Origin: Mycoplasmatota bacterium
GTDB lineage: Bacteria; Bacillota_I; Bacilli_A; RF39; UBA660
NCBI GenBank assembly: GCA_022774645.1
Contig: JALFKQ010000033.1
Coordinates: 1-63,746 of the forward strand
Length of the DNA stretch: 63,746 nt
Direction of reading: 5' to 3'
The position numbers and the translations under genes are program-made. Below, one piece after another: positions 51,102 through 59,396 of this stretch. The notes beneath the pieces were generated by a model. That model was not told the origin of the DNA and made no database searches. It saw only the letters and a program-made list of their open reading frames with translations. Numbering within the stretch: position 1 is the stretch's first letter; each line of letters starts with the position of its first letter.

Positions 51102-52103
51102 TTATGCCATACCATGAGCCATTTGTATTGGTTTAACAATTTGTTGAGTTAAATTAACAAAGCCTTTCTTATTTTTAAGTCTATCAATTCTTTTCTTTTC
51201 TCTTTCAAGTCTAGCAAGTCTTGATTCCATAACTCTCTTTTCAACTGAAAGACCAAATGCATTAAGATTGTTTTTAATTCCACCCTCACTTCTTAATCTT
51301 GTTATTTCTTGACTTGTTAAATTTATATCATTATTGTAATTCTTAATATCTTCATTATTTTGAATTCTTCTTTCAGTATATTCTCTTTCTTTAGCTAACT
51401 TTCTATTATAATCAATAAGTTCCCTTTGTTTAATAGTAACATATCTTTCAGTTGCCTTATTAACTATCTTTTGTTGTTTAGCATTTAGTTTTCCTTTTTT
51501 AGCTTGTAATTTTTCTATTCTCTTTTGAACCCTACTTATTTTTACAGAGACACCTAACTTTTTAAACTTAGTCTTATATTTAGCACTTTCTGCAGTTAGT
51601 GCATTAAGTTCTTTATATACTTCAGCAAGTTCCTTATCTTGTTCTTCCATCTTACCAGTTAACTTCTCATTAGCAAATTTCTCAATACCATTTAAAACAT
51701 TCGCATCATAACCAAAACTATCTTTACCAATATTTAAACCTTTTTTAACAGATTCATATTGCTTTCTGTCTGCTTTAAGTTCACCAATAAGTTCTGCTAA
51801 AGCTTTCTTATCTTCAGCACTCAAATTATTATTACTTTTAACATTATTATATAAATTAGTGTAATTAGCAATCATATTATCATAAACAGATATAACAGAG
51901 TCATGAGCAACCTTAGCATTTTCAGAAGCAACTATTCCAGCAATATTTCTATTAATATATATTCTAGTAATTTCTTCTTGAGTAAATTTACGAGTTTTAA
52001 TATCTCCAACTGTAATACCACACTCTTTACAAGCAGTAAGAAAAGCTTTTTGTGTTATCTTTTCTGGAATAATTCTATTATCTTTTAATTCTTGAAAAGT
52101 CAT
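51102..52103 (-). CDS. Long coiled-coil cytoplasmic protein, unrecognised
   Basis: 333 aa, no signal peptide or membrane helix. Residues 1-60 are globular ('FQELKDNRIIPEKITQKAFL', 'CKECGITVGDIKTRKFTQEE'), resembling a small DNA- or protein-binding module. The rest is mostly charged helix: a segment about 75-160 with 'AEDKKALAELIGELKADRKQ' and a basic coiled coil about 165-320 rich in Lys/Arg/Glu ('SRVQKRIEKLQAKKGKLNAK', 'MESRLARLEREKKRIDRLKN'). It begins 2 bases after the DUF1292 gene, so they are one unit. Possible structural or nucleoid-associated role; no family recognised. Confidence 0.7.
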   Translation of the reverse strand: MTFQELKDNRIIPEKITQKAFLTACKECGITVGDIKTRKFTQEEITRIYINRNIAGIVASENAKVAHDSVISVYDNMIANYTNLYNNVKSNNNLSAEDKKALAELIGELKADRKQYESVKKGLNIGKDSFGYDANVLNGIEKFANEKLTGKMEEQDKELAEVYKELNALTAESAKYKTKFKKLGVSVKISRVQKRIEKLQAKKGKLNAKQQKIVNKATERYVTIKQRELIDYNRKLAKEREYTERRIQNNEDIKNYNNDINLTSQEITRLRSEGGIKNNLNAFGLSVEKRVMESRLARLEREKKRIDRLKNKKGFVNLTQQIVKPIQMAHGMA

Positions 52104-52105
52104 AA

Positions 52106-52369
52106 TTAATTTTCCTCACTCTTCATTTCTTCAACAACTCTATCTATTTCTTGATTGATATAATTAATTTCTTCTTCATCACTTATTAAATCAAGTGAAT
52201 AACTACTTTCACTTTCATTTAAAATTGAAGCAAAGATATTAGAATCATCTCCATTAACAGTATAAATAATAAATGATTTATTAAATTTAGCAGAATCAAT
52301 AATATCAAGAACTCTTACTGAAATAGTAGAACCATCTTCAGCTGTTACATTTAAAATATTTTCTTCCAT
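52106..52369 (-). CDS. Second DUF1292 family protein
   Basis: 87 aa. 'NILNVTAEDGSTISVRVLDI', 'NKSFIIYTVNGDDSNIFASI' and 'EEINYINQEIDRVVEEMKSE' follow the DUF1292 strand-helix pattern seen also at 47609-47875, with low identity between the two copies. It is coupled to the coiled-coil gene downstream. Family function is unknown. AAGGAG-like sequence (GGCCTTAAA) lies upstream of the start. Confidence 0.8.
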   Translation of the reverse strand: MEENILNVTAEDGSTISVRVLDIIDSAKFNKSFIIYTVNGDDSNIFASILNESESSYSLDLISDEEEINYINQEIDRVVEEMKSEEN

Positions 52370-52415
52370 TTTAAGGCCTCCCTACTATAAGAATAGTATA
52401 ACACGAAAAGCAAAT

Positions 52416-52440
52416 TAAAAAAAGTTATTTCTAACTTTTT
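52416..52440 (-). terminator. Terminator after spoIVB
   Basis: AAAAGTTA / TAACTTTT stem with a 4-nt loop and T-run on the minus strand, overlapping the spoIVB stop region. Confidence 0.75.
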
Positions 52441-53408
52441 TCTCCTTCTTCTAACATAGTAATAATAGATATACCATAACCAAGTTTAGTATTATCAATA
52501 AGTACATTTGTAACAGCACCTATTATTTTATTATCTTGTATAATTGGTGAACCACTCATACCCTGAACAACACCACCAGTTTTTGATAATAATTCCTTAT
52601 CCACTATTTCAAAACTAAATGCCTTTTGAGTGTCTTTCCTATTACTATATTTATCTACAATATTTATTTCATATTTTTTAACAATATCATTTTTAAGAGT
52701 GGTATATATGTATGCTTTACCATTTTTAATTTCATTGAATGTTCCAACTAACATTGCATCTTTATTAATTAAATCTGTTTTCCATATTCCATAAATACCT
52801 TTTATAGTATTTTTTCTTATCGTACCAATTTCCTTATCATATAATATTGTTGCTTCCTTACTACCAACAAATCCATTTCTACTCTTATTAATTGATTTAA
52901 CTTTGCTCATAAGAATACTACCATCTTTTACTTCAACCATCTTTTTAGTTTCATTTAAGATTATTTCATGACCCAAAGCACCATATATCTTACTAATGGG
53001 ATCTATATATGTAAGAGTACCTAAACCAACAACAGAATCTTTAACATAAAGACCTGTTTTATATGTATTATTTTCATATCCAATTTTTAAATCAATATTA
53101 TATTTTTTATTATTTCTAACTATCTCAATAGGTAAACTCATATTATCAATATTCTCATTTTTAATTAAATTATTAAGTTCATTAATAGAACTAACACTTT
53201 TACCATTAAGCTTAGTAATAACATCCCCTATTTTAATATTATTTTTAGCTATATAATCATTATTAATTTTATAAAAACCAACTACTATTAAACCATTAGG
53301 CTCAATCTTTATACCTATACTTTCTCCCCCTGGTATTATATTTTTAGAATAAGCATAAATACTAATTGGTATTAAAATCATAATAATTAATACTATAATT
53401 TTCTTCAT
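52431..53408 (-). CDS. spoIVB: SpoIVB-type S55 serine peptidase
   Basis: 325 aa. N-terminal membrane helix, 'IIPGGESIGIKIEPNGLIVV' (family opening IPGGxSIGI), a PDZ domain (about 45-115: 'NIKIGDVITKLNGKSVSSIN'), then the S55 peptidase domain with catalytic His in 'IYGALGHEIIL' and Ser in 'VVQGMSGSPIIQDNKIIGAV'. In Bacillus forespore-made SpoIVB cleaves SpoIVFA across the inter-membrane space and so triggers pro-sigma-K activation; this fits the presence of GerE. It is somewhat shorter than B. subtilis SpoIVB (425 aa), mainly at the N-terminal side. Bacillus recN-spoIVB-spo0A synteny is not kept: xseB lies upstream instead. Confidence 0.95.
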   Translation of the reverse strand: MKKIIVLIIMILIPISIYAYSKNIIPGGESIGIKIEPNGLIVVGFYKINNDYIAKNNIKIGDVITKLNGKSVSSINELNNLIKNENIDNMSLPIEIVRNNKKYNIDLKIGYENNTYKTGLYVKDSVVGLGTLTYIDPISKIYGALGHEIILNETKKMVEVKDGSILMSKVKSINKSRNGFVGSKEATILYDKEIGTIRKNTIKGIYGIWKTDLINKDAMLVGTFNEIKNGKAYIYTTLKNDIVKKYEINIVDKYSNRKDTQKAFSFEIVDKELLSKTGGVVQGMSGSPIIQDNKIIGAVTNVLIDNTKLGYGISIITMLEEGEKS

Positions 53409-53465
53409 ACTACACCTCTAATTATAGTATTTACAATAACTAATTATTTAAAGTGGTAATAAATA

Positions 53466-53505
53466 GAAAAAAAGATTACTCATCTATTTTAAAATCAGTA
53501 ATCTT
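53466..53505 (-). terminator. Terminator overlapping the xseB 3' end
   Basis: AAGATTACT / AGTAATCTT stem with a 16-nt loop containing the last xseB codons and stop, followed by seven Ts on the minus strand. Confidence 0.65.
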
Positions 53506-53703
53506 ACCATTTTCTTCCACTAGTTTATTAATAGTTTCAGTCGCACTGTTTAGCTTTTTCTCACAAAAATCAATCAACTTCATTGCTTCTGTATATTTAA
53601 CAATAGCTTCATCAAGCCCAAGTTCTCCACTCTCAAGTTCACTAACTATCTTTTCAAGTTCTCTTACTTGATCTTCAAACTTCATTTCTTTCTTTTCACT
53701 CAT
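53476..53703 (-). CDS. xseB: Exodeoxyribonuclease VII small subunit
   Basis: 75 aa. 'KFEDQVRELEKIVSELESGE', 'LGLDEAIVKYTEAMKLIDFC' and 'KKLNSATETINKLVEENGK' form the full XseB helical hairpin signature. It binds the large subunit and regulates single-strand DNA degradation. It overlaps xseA by 8 nt. Confidence 0.96.
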   Translation of the reverse strand: MSEKKEMKFEDQVRELEKIVSELESGELGLDEAIVKYTEAMKLIDFCEKKLNSATETINKLVEENGKITDFKIDE

Positions 53704-55033
53704 TCTTATTAACTCCTTTTACACTTGCATTAATTTTACCAGTTTTTACCACAATATTAATATTATCATTTATATCAATATCATTAACATCTTTAATAAT
53801 TTTATCATCTTTATATACAATAGAATAACCCTTATCAAGTACACTAACTGGATTTAATAAATCTAATTTTATCTTTAAAGTATCAATATGTTTAGAATTA
53901 TTCTTAATTATATTATTAATTTCATCATTTAAATCAGACTTAATGATTTCAATATTCTTTAACTCTTTTTCATATAAAACTTTTGGATTATTTAAAATAT
54001 AATTCTTCTTATAATTATCTAATTTATTCTTATAATTATTTAATATATTATATATAGCATTATTACATTTATCATATAAAATATCTAATTTTTGTTCTTT
54101 CATTTCATATAATCTAACTGGATTATTAAGTAAATAATTAGATTTATATTTATTTAATAACTGAGTATAACTAAATATCTTATTATTAATAGAATTATTA
54201 ACTTTATCAAAAGTATTAGAAAAATATCTTTTAATCTCAGATATATCAGGTGTTGCCGCTACTGCTGCTCCTGTTGGTGTTGGTGCTCTAAAATCAGCAA
54301 CAAAATCACTAATAGTAAAATCAATTTCATGGCCTACACCGCTTATTATAGGTATTCTACTATTATATATTGCTCTTGCAACTATCTCTTCATTAAAAGG
54401 CCATAAATCCTCAATAGCTCCTCCACCTCTACCAAGAATAATAGTATCAATATCATCAAAAGTATTAGCATATTCAATCATTCTAACAATATTCTTACTA
54501 GCAAGTTCACCTTGTACAAGTGTTGGAAATACATATATAGTAACAAGAGGATATCTCTTATTAATAGTTGAAATTATATCCTTAATCGCAGCCCCTGTTG
54601 GTGCAGTAATAACACCAATCTTTCTAGGTATTCTCTTAATCTTCTTTTTATGGCTTTGATCAAACAACCCTTCACTTGATAACTTCTTCTTAAGTTCTTC
54701 AAATAATATATACAAGTTACCAGTACCATCCATATCCATAGAATCAACATATATTTGATAACTACCTGTTGCTTCATATACAGACACTCTACCATGAACT
54801 AAAACAGAATCCCCATCCTTAGGTATAAATTTAAGAACATTCTTATAATTAAACATAACAGCATTTATCTTACTATTCTCATCCTTTAAAGAAAAATATA
54901 AATGCCCTCTACTATGAAATTTAAGATTACTTATCTCACCCTTAATATATACATTCTTAAGTACAGAATTAGATTCAATAGTAAACTTAATAATACGATT
55001 AATATCACTTATAGTAATATATTCTTTATTCAT
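53696..55033 (-). CDS. xseA: Exodeoxyribonuclease VII large subunit
   Basis: 445 aa. The N-terminal OB fold has 'YIKGEISNLKFHSRGHLYFS LKDENSKINAVMF'-type residues (GEISN...GHxYFSLKD). The catalytic domain has 'KIGVITAPTGAAIKDIISTI', 'TIILGRGGGAIEDLWPFNEE' and 'IPIISGVGHEIDFTISDFVA', the diagnostic GRGGGSxEDLW and GHExDxT motifs (Ala for Ser here). Then a long coiled coil (about 280-400) with three 'YLLNNPVxLYE' type repeats. Placed nusB-xseA-xseB as in Bacilli. Confidence 0.97.
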   Translation of the reverse strand: MNKEYITISDINRIIKFTIESNSVLKNVYIKGEISNLKFHSRGHLYFSLKDENSKINAVMFNYKNVLKFIPKDGDSVLVHGRVSVYEATGSYQIYVDSMDMDGTGNLYILFEELKKKLSSEGLFDQSHKKKIKRIPRKIGVITAPTGAAIKDIISTINKRYPLVTIYVFPTLVQGELASKNIVRMIEYANTFDDIDTIILGRGGGAIEDLWPFNEEIVARAIYNSRIPIISGVGHEIDFTISDFVADFRAPTPTGAAVAATPDISEIKRYFSNTFDKVNNSINNKIFSYTQLLNKYKSNYLLNNPVRLYEMKEQKLDILYDKCNNAIYNILNNYKNKLDNYKKNYILNNPKVLYEKELKNIEIIKSDLNDEINNIIKNNSKHIDTLKIKLDLLNPVSVLDKGYSIVYKDDKIIKDVNDIDINDNINIVVKTGKINASVKGVNKNE

Positions 55034-55436
55034 TTACTTCCTCATTATCACGAATTTTATCTAAAACAGCATTAATTAACTTAACAACTTTATCATCACT
55101 ATACTTTTTAGCAAGTTCAACAGCTTCATTAATAACAACAATCTTAGGAGTACTATAATATAACATTTCATATGTAGATAATCTTAAAATAGCTCTATCA
55201 GTTTTTCCTAATCTGTCTAAATCCCAATTATCTAAATATTTAGTAATAACTTTATCAATATTTTCTCTATTCTCTAAAACTCCATTAACAACATCCCTAA
55301 CGAACTTATTATCCATTTCTAAATTCTCATGAAATACATTTTCTAAATCATAAGGAATATTATCTTTAACATATAAATCTATTTGATATAGAATTATCAT
55401 TATTTTCTCTCTTGCTTCTGTTCTATTTAATTTCAT
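55026..55436 (-). CDS. nusB: Transcription antitermination protein NusB
   Basis: 136 aa from the ATG at 55434-55436 with GGAGGA four bases upstream; an alternative TTG four codons earlier is rejected. 'LNRTEAREKIMIILYQID', 'FVRDVVNGVLENRENIDKVI' and 'LSTYEMLYYSTPKIVVINEA VELAKKYSDDKVVKLIN'-type C-terminal residues match NusB. It binds boxA RNA with NusE in rRNA antitermination. The stop overlaps the xseA start by 8 nt. Confidence 0.96.
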   Translation of the reverse strand: MKLNRTEAREKIMIILYQIDLYVKDNIPYDLENVFHENLEMDNKFVRDVVNGVLENRENIDKVITKYLDNWDLDRLGKTDRAILRLSTYEMLYYSTPKIVVINEAVELAKKYSDDKVVKLINAVLDKIRDNEEVNE

Positions 55437-55496
55437 AAACTCCTCCAAAAATCTATAAAAATTATATAATATTTTATAATTTATTACAATACAAAA

Positions 55497-55519
55497 AGAA
55501 AAGAAGAGATAAACTCTTC
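55497..55519 (-). terminator. Terminator after the second BspA-like gene
   Basis: GAAGAG / CTCTTC stem with a 5-nt loop and a T-rich tail on the minus strand, 5 bases after the stop. Confidence 0.75.
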
Positions 55520-55523
55520 AAAA

Positions 55524-57047
55524 TCATTTACTAGTAAAATATCCTGGGTTACTTGTTCCACCATCTATTCTAGCATAAGTCTTATCTACAAAAGAACTAT
55601 TATATTTTGTACTATTACCTCCAACTAAATTTGGTGAGTCATTAAACATGTAATTGCTTGATGTTACTTTTGATGTATTAAATTTATCGCTAGCATATAT
55701 TCTTTTTAAGCTAGAAGAATTTGAAAACATCCAACTCATATCAGTAACATTTTTCGTATCAAAACTGCTTACATCAATTTCCTCAACATGGCTTCCTTCA
55801 AACATTCTATTCATATTAGTGACATTAGATGTAGCAAAATTATTTAATCCTTTTATAATTAATGCTTCACTATTACAAAACATTAGTCGCATATTTGTAA
55901 CATTACTAGTTTTAAAGCTATTTAAATCCAGTGTTGTAGTTGGGCTATTAAAGAACATTCCAGACATATTTGTAACTTTACTTGTATCAAATTTACTAAC
56001 ATCTAATATTGTAGATTTATTGGTTTGAAACATATTGCTCATATCAGTTACATTACTTGTATTAAATCCATTTAAATCAATTATTGTGGCTTCACTACGC
56101 CAAAACATTCCACTCATATCAGTTACTTTACTTGTATCAAAATTGCTAACATCTAGAGTTTTAGCAGTTGTTCTTTCGAACATACTCCCCATATTAGTTA
56201 CATTGCCTGTATTAATGCTACTTAAATCGATTGAAGTTGCTTTACTATTAGTATACATCATACTCATAGAAGTAACTGGCATATTATTTATATAGGTACA
56301 TACTTTGCTTGTTACTGGTTCCGTACTTGTAACATTAGCAAGAACAACACTCCATCCATTTTCAATATTATGGTCAACTCTCAAATCATCTAAACCTGTT
56401 GGTCTTGGATTACGTGTGTATTCTTTTAGATATCTATAAGTATATTGTCCATTAACATATTCTGCTCCTTGTACCATATCTCCATCAAATGTACAATATA
56501 TTGGAGTGTTTTCTACATATTCATTTATTCCTAACGTACCTGTAAAACTTTTACTTTGATTATAGTTTTGATCTGCATTTGTTTCTTTAAAAGTTATTGT
56601 TATGTTATATTTATGAGTAATGTTTGGCTCAATAGAAACATTCTCTTTTATTTTTATTCTTTTGATTGGTGTGCTTGTAAGACTTTCACATGTACCTTCT
56701 ACTGTATCACCATTATATCTTGTACATGTAGCTTCAATTACCATTTCATCATTTGCTATAAGATTTACTAGTTCTTGCCATACAAGATTATATGCTGTAT
56801 CTAATGTGCCAGTATTTTTAACTGTTACTTTCTTAGTAATAGTTTGTCCTGGTTTAATATTTTGCATTATTATTTCTGGTGAGTCTGTATATGTAAGTTT
56901 TAATGTACCTGCTTCTACTACCATATCTTTTGCATTTTCGTTTCCTATTACAGAACTACTAAAATATGCATAAGATAATGATGCAGATATAATAAATAAA
57001 AATACAATACTTATTCCAAATAATATCTTTTTATCATTATTATTCAT
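55524..57047 (-). CDS. BspA-like DUF285 repeat surface protein with TasA-like N-terminus, second copy
   Basis: 507 aa, same layout as the protein at 40299-42125. Signal helix ending 'SLSYAYFSSSVIGNENA'; TasA/CalY-like beta domain ('LKLTYTDSPEIIMQNIKPGQ', 'VTVKNTGTLDTAYNLVWQEL'); the module 'YCTFDGDMVQGAEYVNGQYT'; nine or so DUF285 repeats (NVTDMSGMFWRSEATIIDLN and similar); and a distinct tail 'YARIDGGTSNPGYFTSK'. The ATG shares its A with the stop of the 96-aa gene upstream (TAATG), so it is translationally coupled to the unknown four-gene operon. Probably a secreted adhesin or matrix component processed by a SipW-type peptidase. Confidence 0.88.
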   Translation of the reverse strand: MNNNDKKILFGISIVFLFIISASLSYAYFSSSVIGNENAKDMVVEAGTLKLTYTDSPEIIMQNIKPGQTITKKVTVKNTGTLDTAYNLVWQELVNLIANDEMVIEATCTRYNGDTVEGTCESLTSTPIKRIKIKENVSIEPNITHKYNITITFKETNADQNYNQSKSFTGTLGINEYVENTPIYCTFDGDMVQGAEYVNGQYTYRYLKEYTRNPRPTGLDDLRVDHNIENGWSVVLANVTSTEPVTSKVCTYINNMPVTSMSMMYTNSKATSIDLSSINTGNVTNMGSMFERTTAKTLDVSNFDTSKVTDMSGMFWRSEATIIDLNGFNTSNVTDMSNMFQTNKSTILDVSKFDTSKVTNMSGMFFNSPTTTLDLNSFKTSNVTNMRLMFCNSEALIIKGLNNFATSNVTNMNRMFEGSHVEEIDVSSFDTKNVTDMSWMFSNSSSLKRIYASDKFNTSKVTSSNYMFNDSPNLVGGNSTKYNSSFVDKTYARIDGGTSNPGYFTSK

Positions 57048-57337
57048 TATAATCCTATCCTATCTAAATATTCTACATCATTATTTATTTCTTTTATTAT
57101 ATTTTCTTTATCTTTACTAATTCTTTCTTTTATAACACTTAATCTAATATAAAATAAATTAGTTTTATGCATTAATAATTCTTTTACATTAGTAAATCCA
57201 ATAGATATAAGATAATCTAGAATACTTATAACTTTATCTTCATTAACATATAATAAATTTAAATCCATATCATCAAGCACTGATTCAATTTCTTTTAAAT
57301 CTTCAAAAGATAAACCATATTTCTTTAAATATTTCAT
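57047..57337 (-). CDS. Unknown operon, gene 4: small helical-repeat protein
   Basis: 96 aa, all-helical and cytoplasmic. 'KKYGLSFEDLKEIESVLDDM' then 'KVISILDYLISIGFTNVKEL', 'LMHKTNLFYIRLSVIKERIS'. The pattern L..L...Gf....l..l........i...L..rI resembles mTERF-type or similar helical repeats and aligns by eye with residues about 222-295 of the 622-frame protein upstream (617 aa from the chosen start). It overlaps that gene by 4 nt (ATGA) and the BspA-like gene downstream by one base. No known family recognised. Confidence 0.72.
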   Translation of the reverse strand: MKYLKKYGLSFEDLKEIESVLDDMDLNLLYVNEDKVISILDYLISIGFTNVKELLMHKTNLFYIRLSVIKERISKDKENIIKEINNDVEYLDRIGL

Positions 57338-59187
57338 AACTTCATTTCCCCTTCTAATTTATATCCTATATCGTTAGCAATAGCAGTTAACTCTTCCATA
57401 TTCAAATAACTACCATTAACTATTGAATACATTAATGCATCATCTCCAAGTTTAATACCACTACTTAGAAGTTTACCATAGTTTCTAATTACTTTATTTC
57501 TAGATATAATATTATTACCTATTCTATATACAAGAAGATTATCTTTAACGCCAAATTTCTTATCTAAATCAGCTATTACAGGCGATTTAGATGCATCAAT
57601 TCTAGTTGTTGTAACATCATTATAAACAGAATAATTAGGTATATATTTACTAGTATCTACAAAGTTATCACTCATAAATTTATCAAATACTTCATCATCT
57701 AATAAACCATAATTAAACATATCAGAAGTAAATTCTTTCTTTAAACATCCTGGTCTAGAACTAGAAAATAACATATCATAATAATCACGAGAATCCATAT
57801 CCCTTTTCATTTTATATAAAAGTGGAAAAGCTCTTAAATTTAACCTATTAAGAGTTAAAGGATGATTCTTACCATAATTACCCTTTTCATCGCCAAAATT
57901 ATCAGCATCCCCTAAAAGACCAGTTTCAATAAAATAATCTAACTTTATTTCTAAATTACTGATATTAGCTAATGCCGATATTGGAAAATCCTCGGGATTA
58001 TCATTAAATAATCCATATTTACAAACAGTATTAAAATTATCAACTAATCTTTGATGTGATTGTCTAAAAACTTTAATAACACCTGTTTGATCATTTAAAG
58101 AAACATCAAATCCCTTATCTTTTAAAAACTTTTCATTTTTAATAAGATCTTCATAAGAAAGAATATGTGCAGAATATTTTAAGGATTTAGGATTTTCTAT
58201 TTCTTTACCATTACTATTCTTTCTTGTATGAATTCTATTTGAACTCCTACTTACATTATTTATCCACACAGAAGGTATATCAAAGAATACTGGATATAAT
58301 GTATTCTTACTTTCTAATGTTTCATACCTATTTTTAACAGAATCTAATGTTCCATAAATACATATAACAAGTAAATCAGAAAAAGCAAACTTTCTTAATA
58401 TATTTTTTGATTCCATATAATTTAATATATTTCTAATATTATCTACTTTAGAATTAGTTTCAATTTCATCTTTAAATTTATCAACTAATCTAAGTTGTTT
58501 TTCTGAAAAACCATGTTCAATAAAACAATTTCTAACATCCTCTATATTAACTTTAGAAACAACTTTAACTTCCTTATTAGTTCTCATAATATTATATTTT
58601 CTAAATTCAATAAGAGCATTCATTTTCATATCATTTGGTATACTATCATCATCAATAACAGTACTAAATACATTAAAATCATTTTCATCTAGTATATCAT
58701 TATTATTAACATCAGTTATTTTTTCTAATAATAATTCTAAATCAATAATAGAATCATTTAACTTTCCAAGTTCACCTTCAGATTTAACTTTAGCTTCACT
58801 CTTTTCACTAATAGTTTGACTAATATTTTTTACGACTTGCATAACATTAGTAATATAACTTTCTAAAAATGCATTCTGACTTTCACTAATAGAAATATCT
58901 AATCCAGCTTCAATCCCTTTATACACAAGTTTTATATGTCTAAATTTTTCAGCAACTTCCATCTTATCATAAGGATTATTTCCATATCTAATAAGTATAT
59001 CTGTCATATCATCAGTATCAATAGAAGCGATATTAGCTCTATCATCAGACATTAAAGATAAAAAATCTTCACACTTAATAGATACAAGTTCTAATTCATC
59101 TAATTCACTTTGACTAAAAGCATTATTAAGCTTTTCTAATTCTGAATATAAACTATTTAATCTTAAATTAATTATATCAACAAGCAT
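57334..59187 (-). CDS. Unknown operon, gene 3: large helical-repeat protein
   Basis: 617 aa from the ATG at 59185-59187, which has AGGTGA four bases upstream; an ATG five codons earlier overlaps the preceding gene and has no such site. Cytoplasmic, no membrane helix. Mostly helical: a coiled-coil-like stretch (about 105-160), then at least two repeats, 'GFSEKQLRLVDKFKDEI ... NILNYMESKNILRKFAFSDL' (about 222-295) and 'LVDNFNTVCKYGLFNDNPED ... IKLDYFIETGLL' (about 383-425), the same type as in gene 4. A conserved-looking 'RSSNRIHTRKNSNGKEI' and 'LTLNRLNLRAFPLLYKMKRD' separate them. I recognise no family; a scaffold or RNA/DNA-binding role would fit repeats of this kind but is not shown. Confidence 0.72.
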   Translation of the reverse strand: MLVDIINLRLNSLYSELEKLNNAFSQSELDELELVSIKCEDFLSLMSDDRANIASIDTDDMTDILIRYGNNPYDKMEVAEKFRHIKLVYKGIEAGLDISISESQNAFLESYITNVMQVVKNISQTISEKSEAKVKSEGELGKLNDSIIDLELLLEKITDVNNNDILDENDFNVFSTVIDDDSIPNDMKMNALIEFRKYNIMRTNKEVKVVSKVNIEDVRNCFIEHGFSEKQLRLVDKFKDEIETNSKVDNIRNILNYMESKNILRKFAFSDLLVICIYGTLDSVKNRYETLESKNTLYPVFFDIPSVWINNVSRSSNRIHTRKNSNGKEIENPKSLKYSAHILSYEDLIKNEKFLKDKGFDVSLNDQTGVIKVFRQSHQRLVDNFNTVCKYGLFNDNPEDFPISALANISNLEIKLDYFIETGLLGDADNFGDEKGNYGKNHPLTLNRLNLRAFPLLYKMKRDMDSRDYYDMLFSSSRPGCLKKEFTSDMFNYGLLDDEVFDKFMSDNFVDTSKYIPNYSVYNDVTTTRIDASKSPVIADLDKKFGVKDNLLVYRIGNNIISRNKVIRNYGKLLSSGIKLGDDALMYSIVNGSYLNMEELTAIANDIGYKLEGEMKL

Positions 59188-59195
59188 ATCATCAC

Positions 59196-59396
59196 CTACC
59201 ATTCTACTAATGTATTATAAATTTTAAAATATATAATTAAATCATTGTCTCTTTTATTAAATAAAGAAATTAATTTCTCAGTACTACATCCTATAGAATA
59301 AGATAAATCATCAAGATCAACATTCTTAGATGAAATCAACTTTAAACAATCATTTCTAATAGAATAAAATAATTCATCAGCTGTATCTAATTTCAT
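59196..59396 (-). CDS. Unknown operon, gene 2: small HTH-like protein
   Basis: 66 aa. 'DELFYSIRNDCLKLISSKNV' followed by 'DLDDLSYSIGCSTEKLISLF' looks like a helix-turn-helix of the Cro/C1 or sigma-70 region 4 kind, ending 'LIIYFKIYNTLVEW'. It overlaps gene 1 by 4 nt and precedes gene 3 by 8 nt. Its ribosome binding site lies in the 3' end of gene 1. It could be a regulator of the operon or a structural adaptor. The HTH reading is by eye and moderate. Confidence 0.65.
   Translation of the reverse strand: MKLDTADELFYSIRNDCLKLISSKNVDLDDLSYSIGCSTEKLISLFNKRDNDLIIYFKIYNTLVEW

Noticed and set aside
55654-56295. Plus-strand ORFs of 124 and 86 codons
   Set aside because: They mirror the DUF285 repeats on the minus strand; their apparent repeats are the reverse complement of the real ones.
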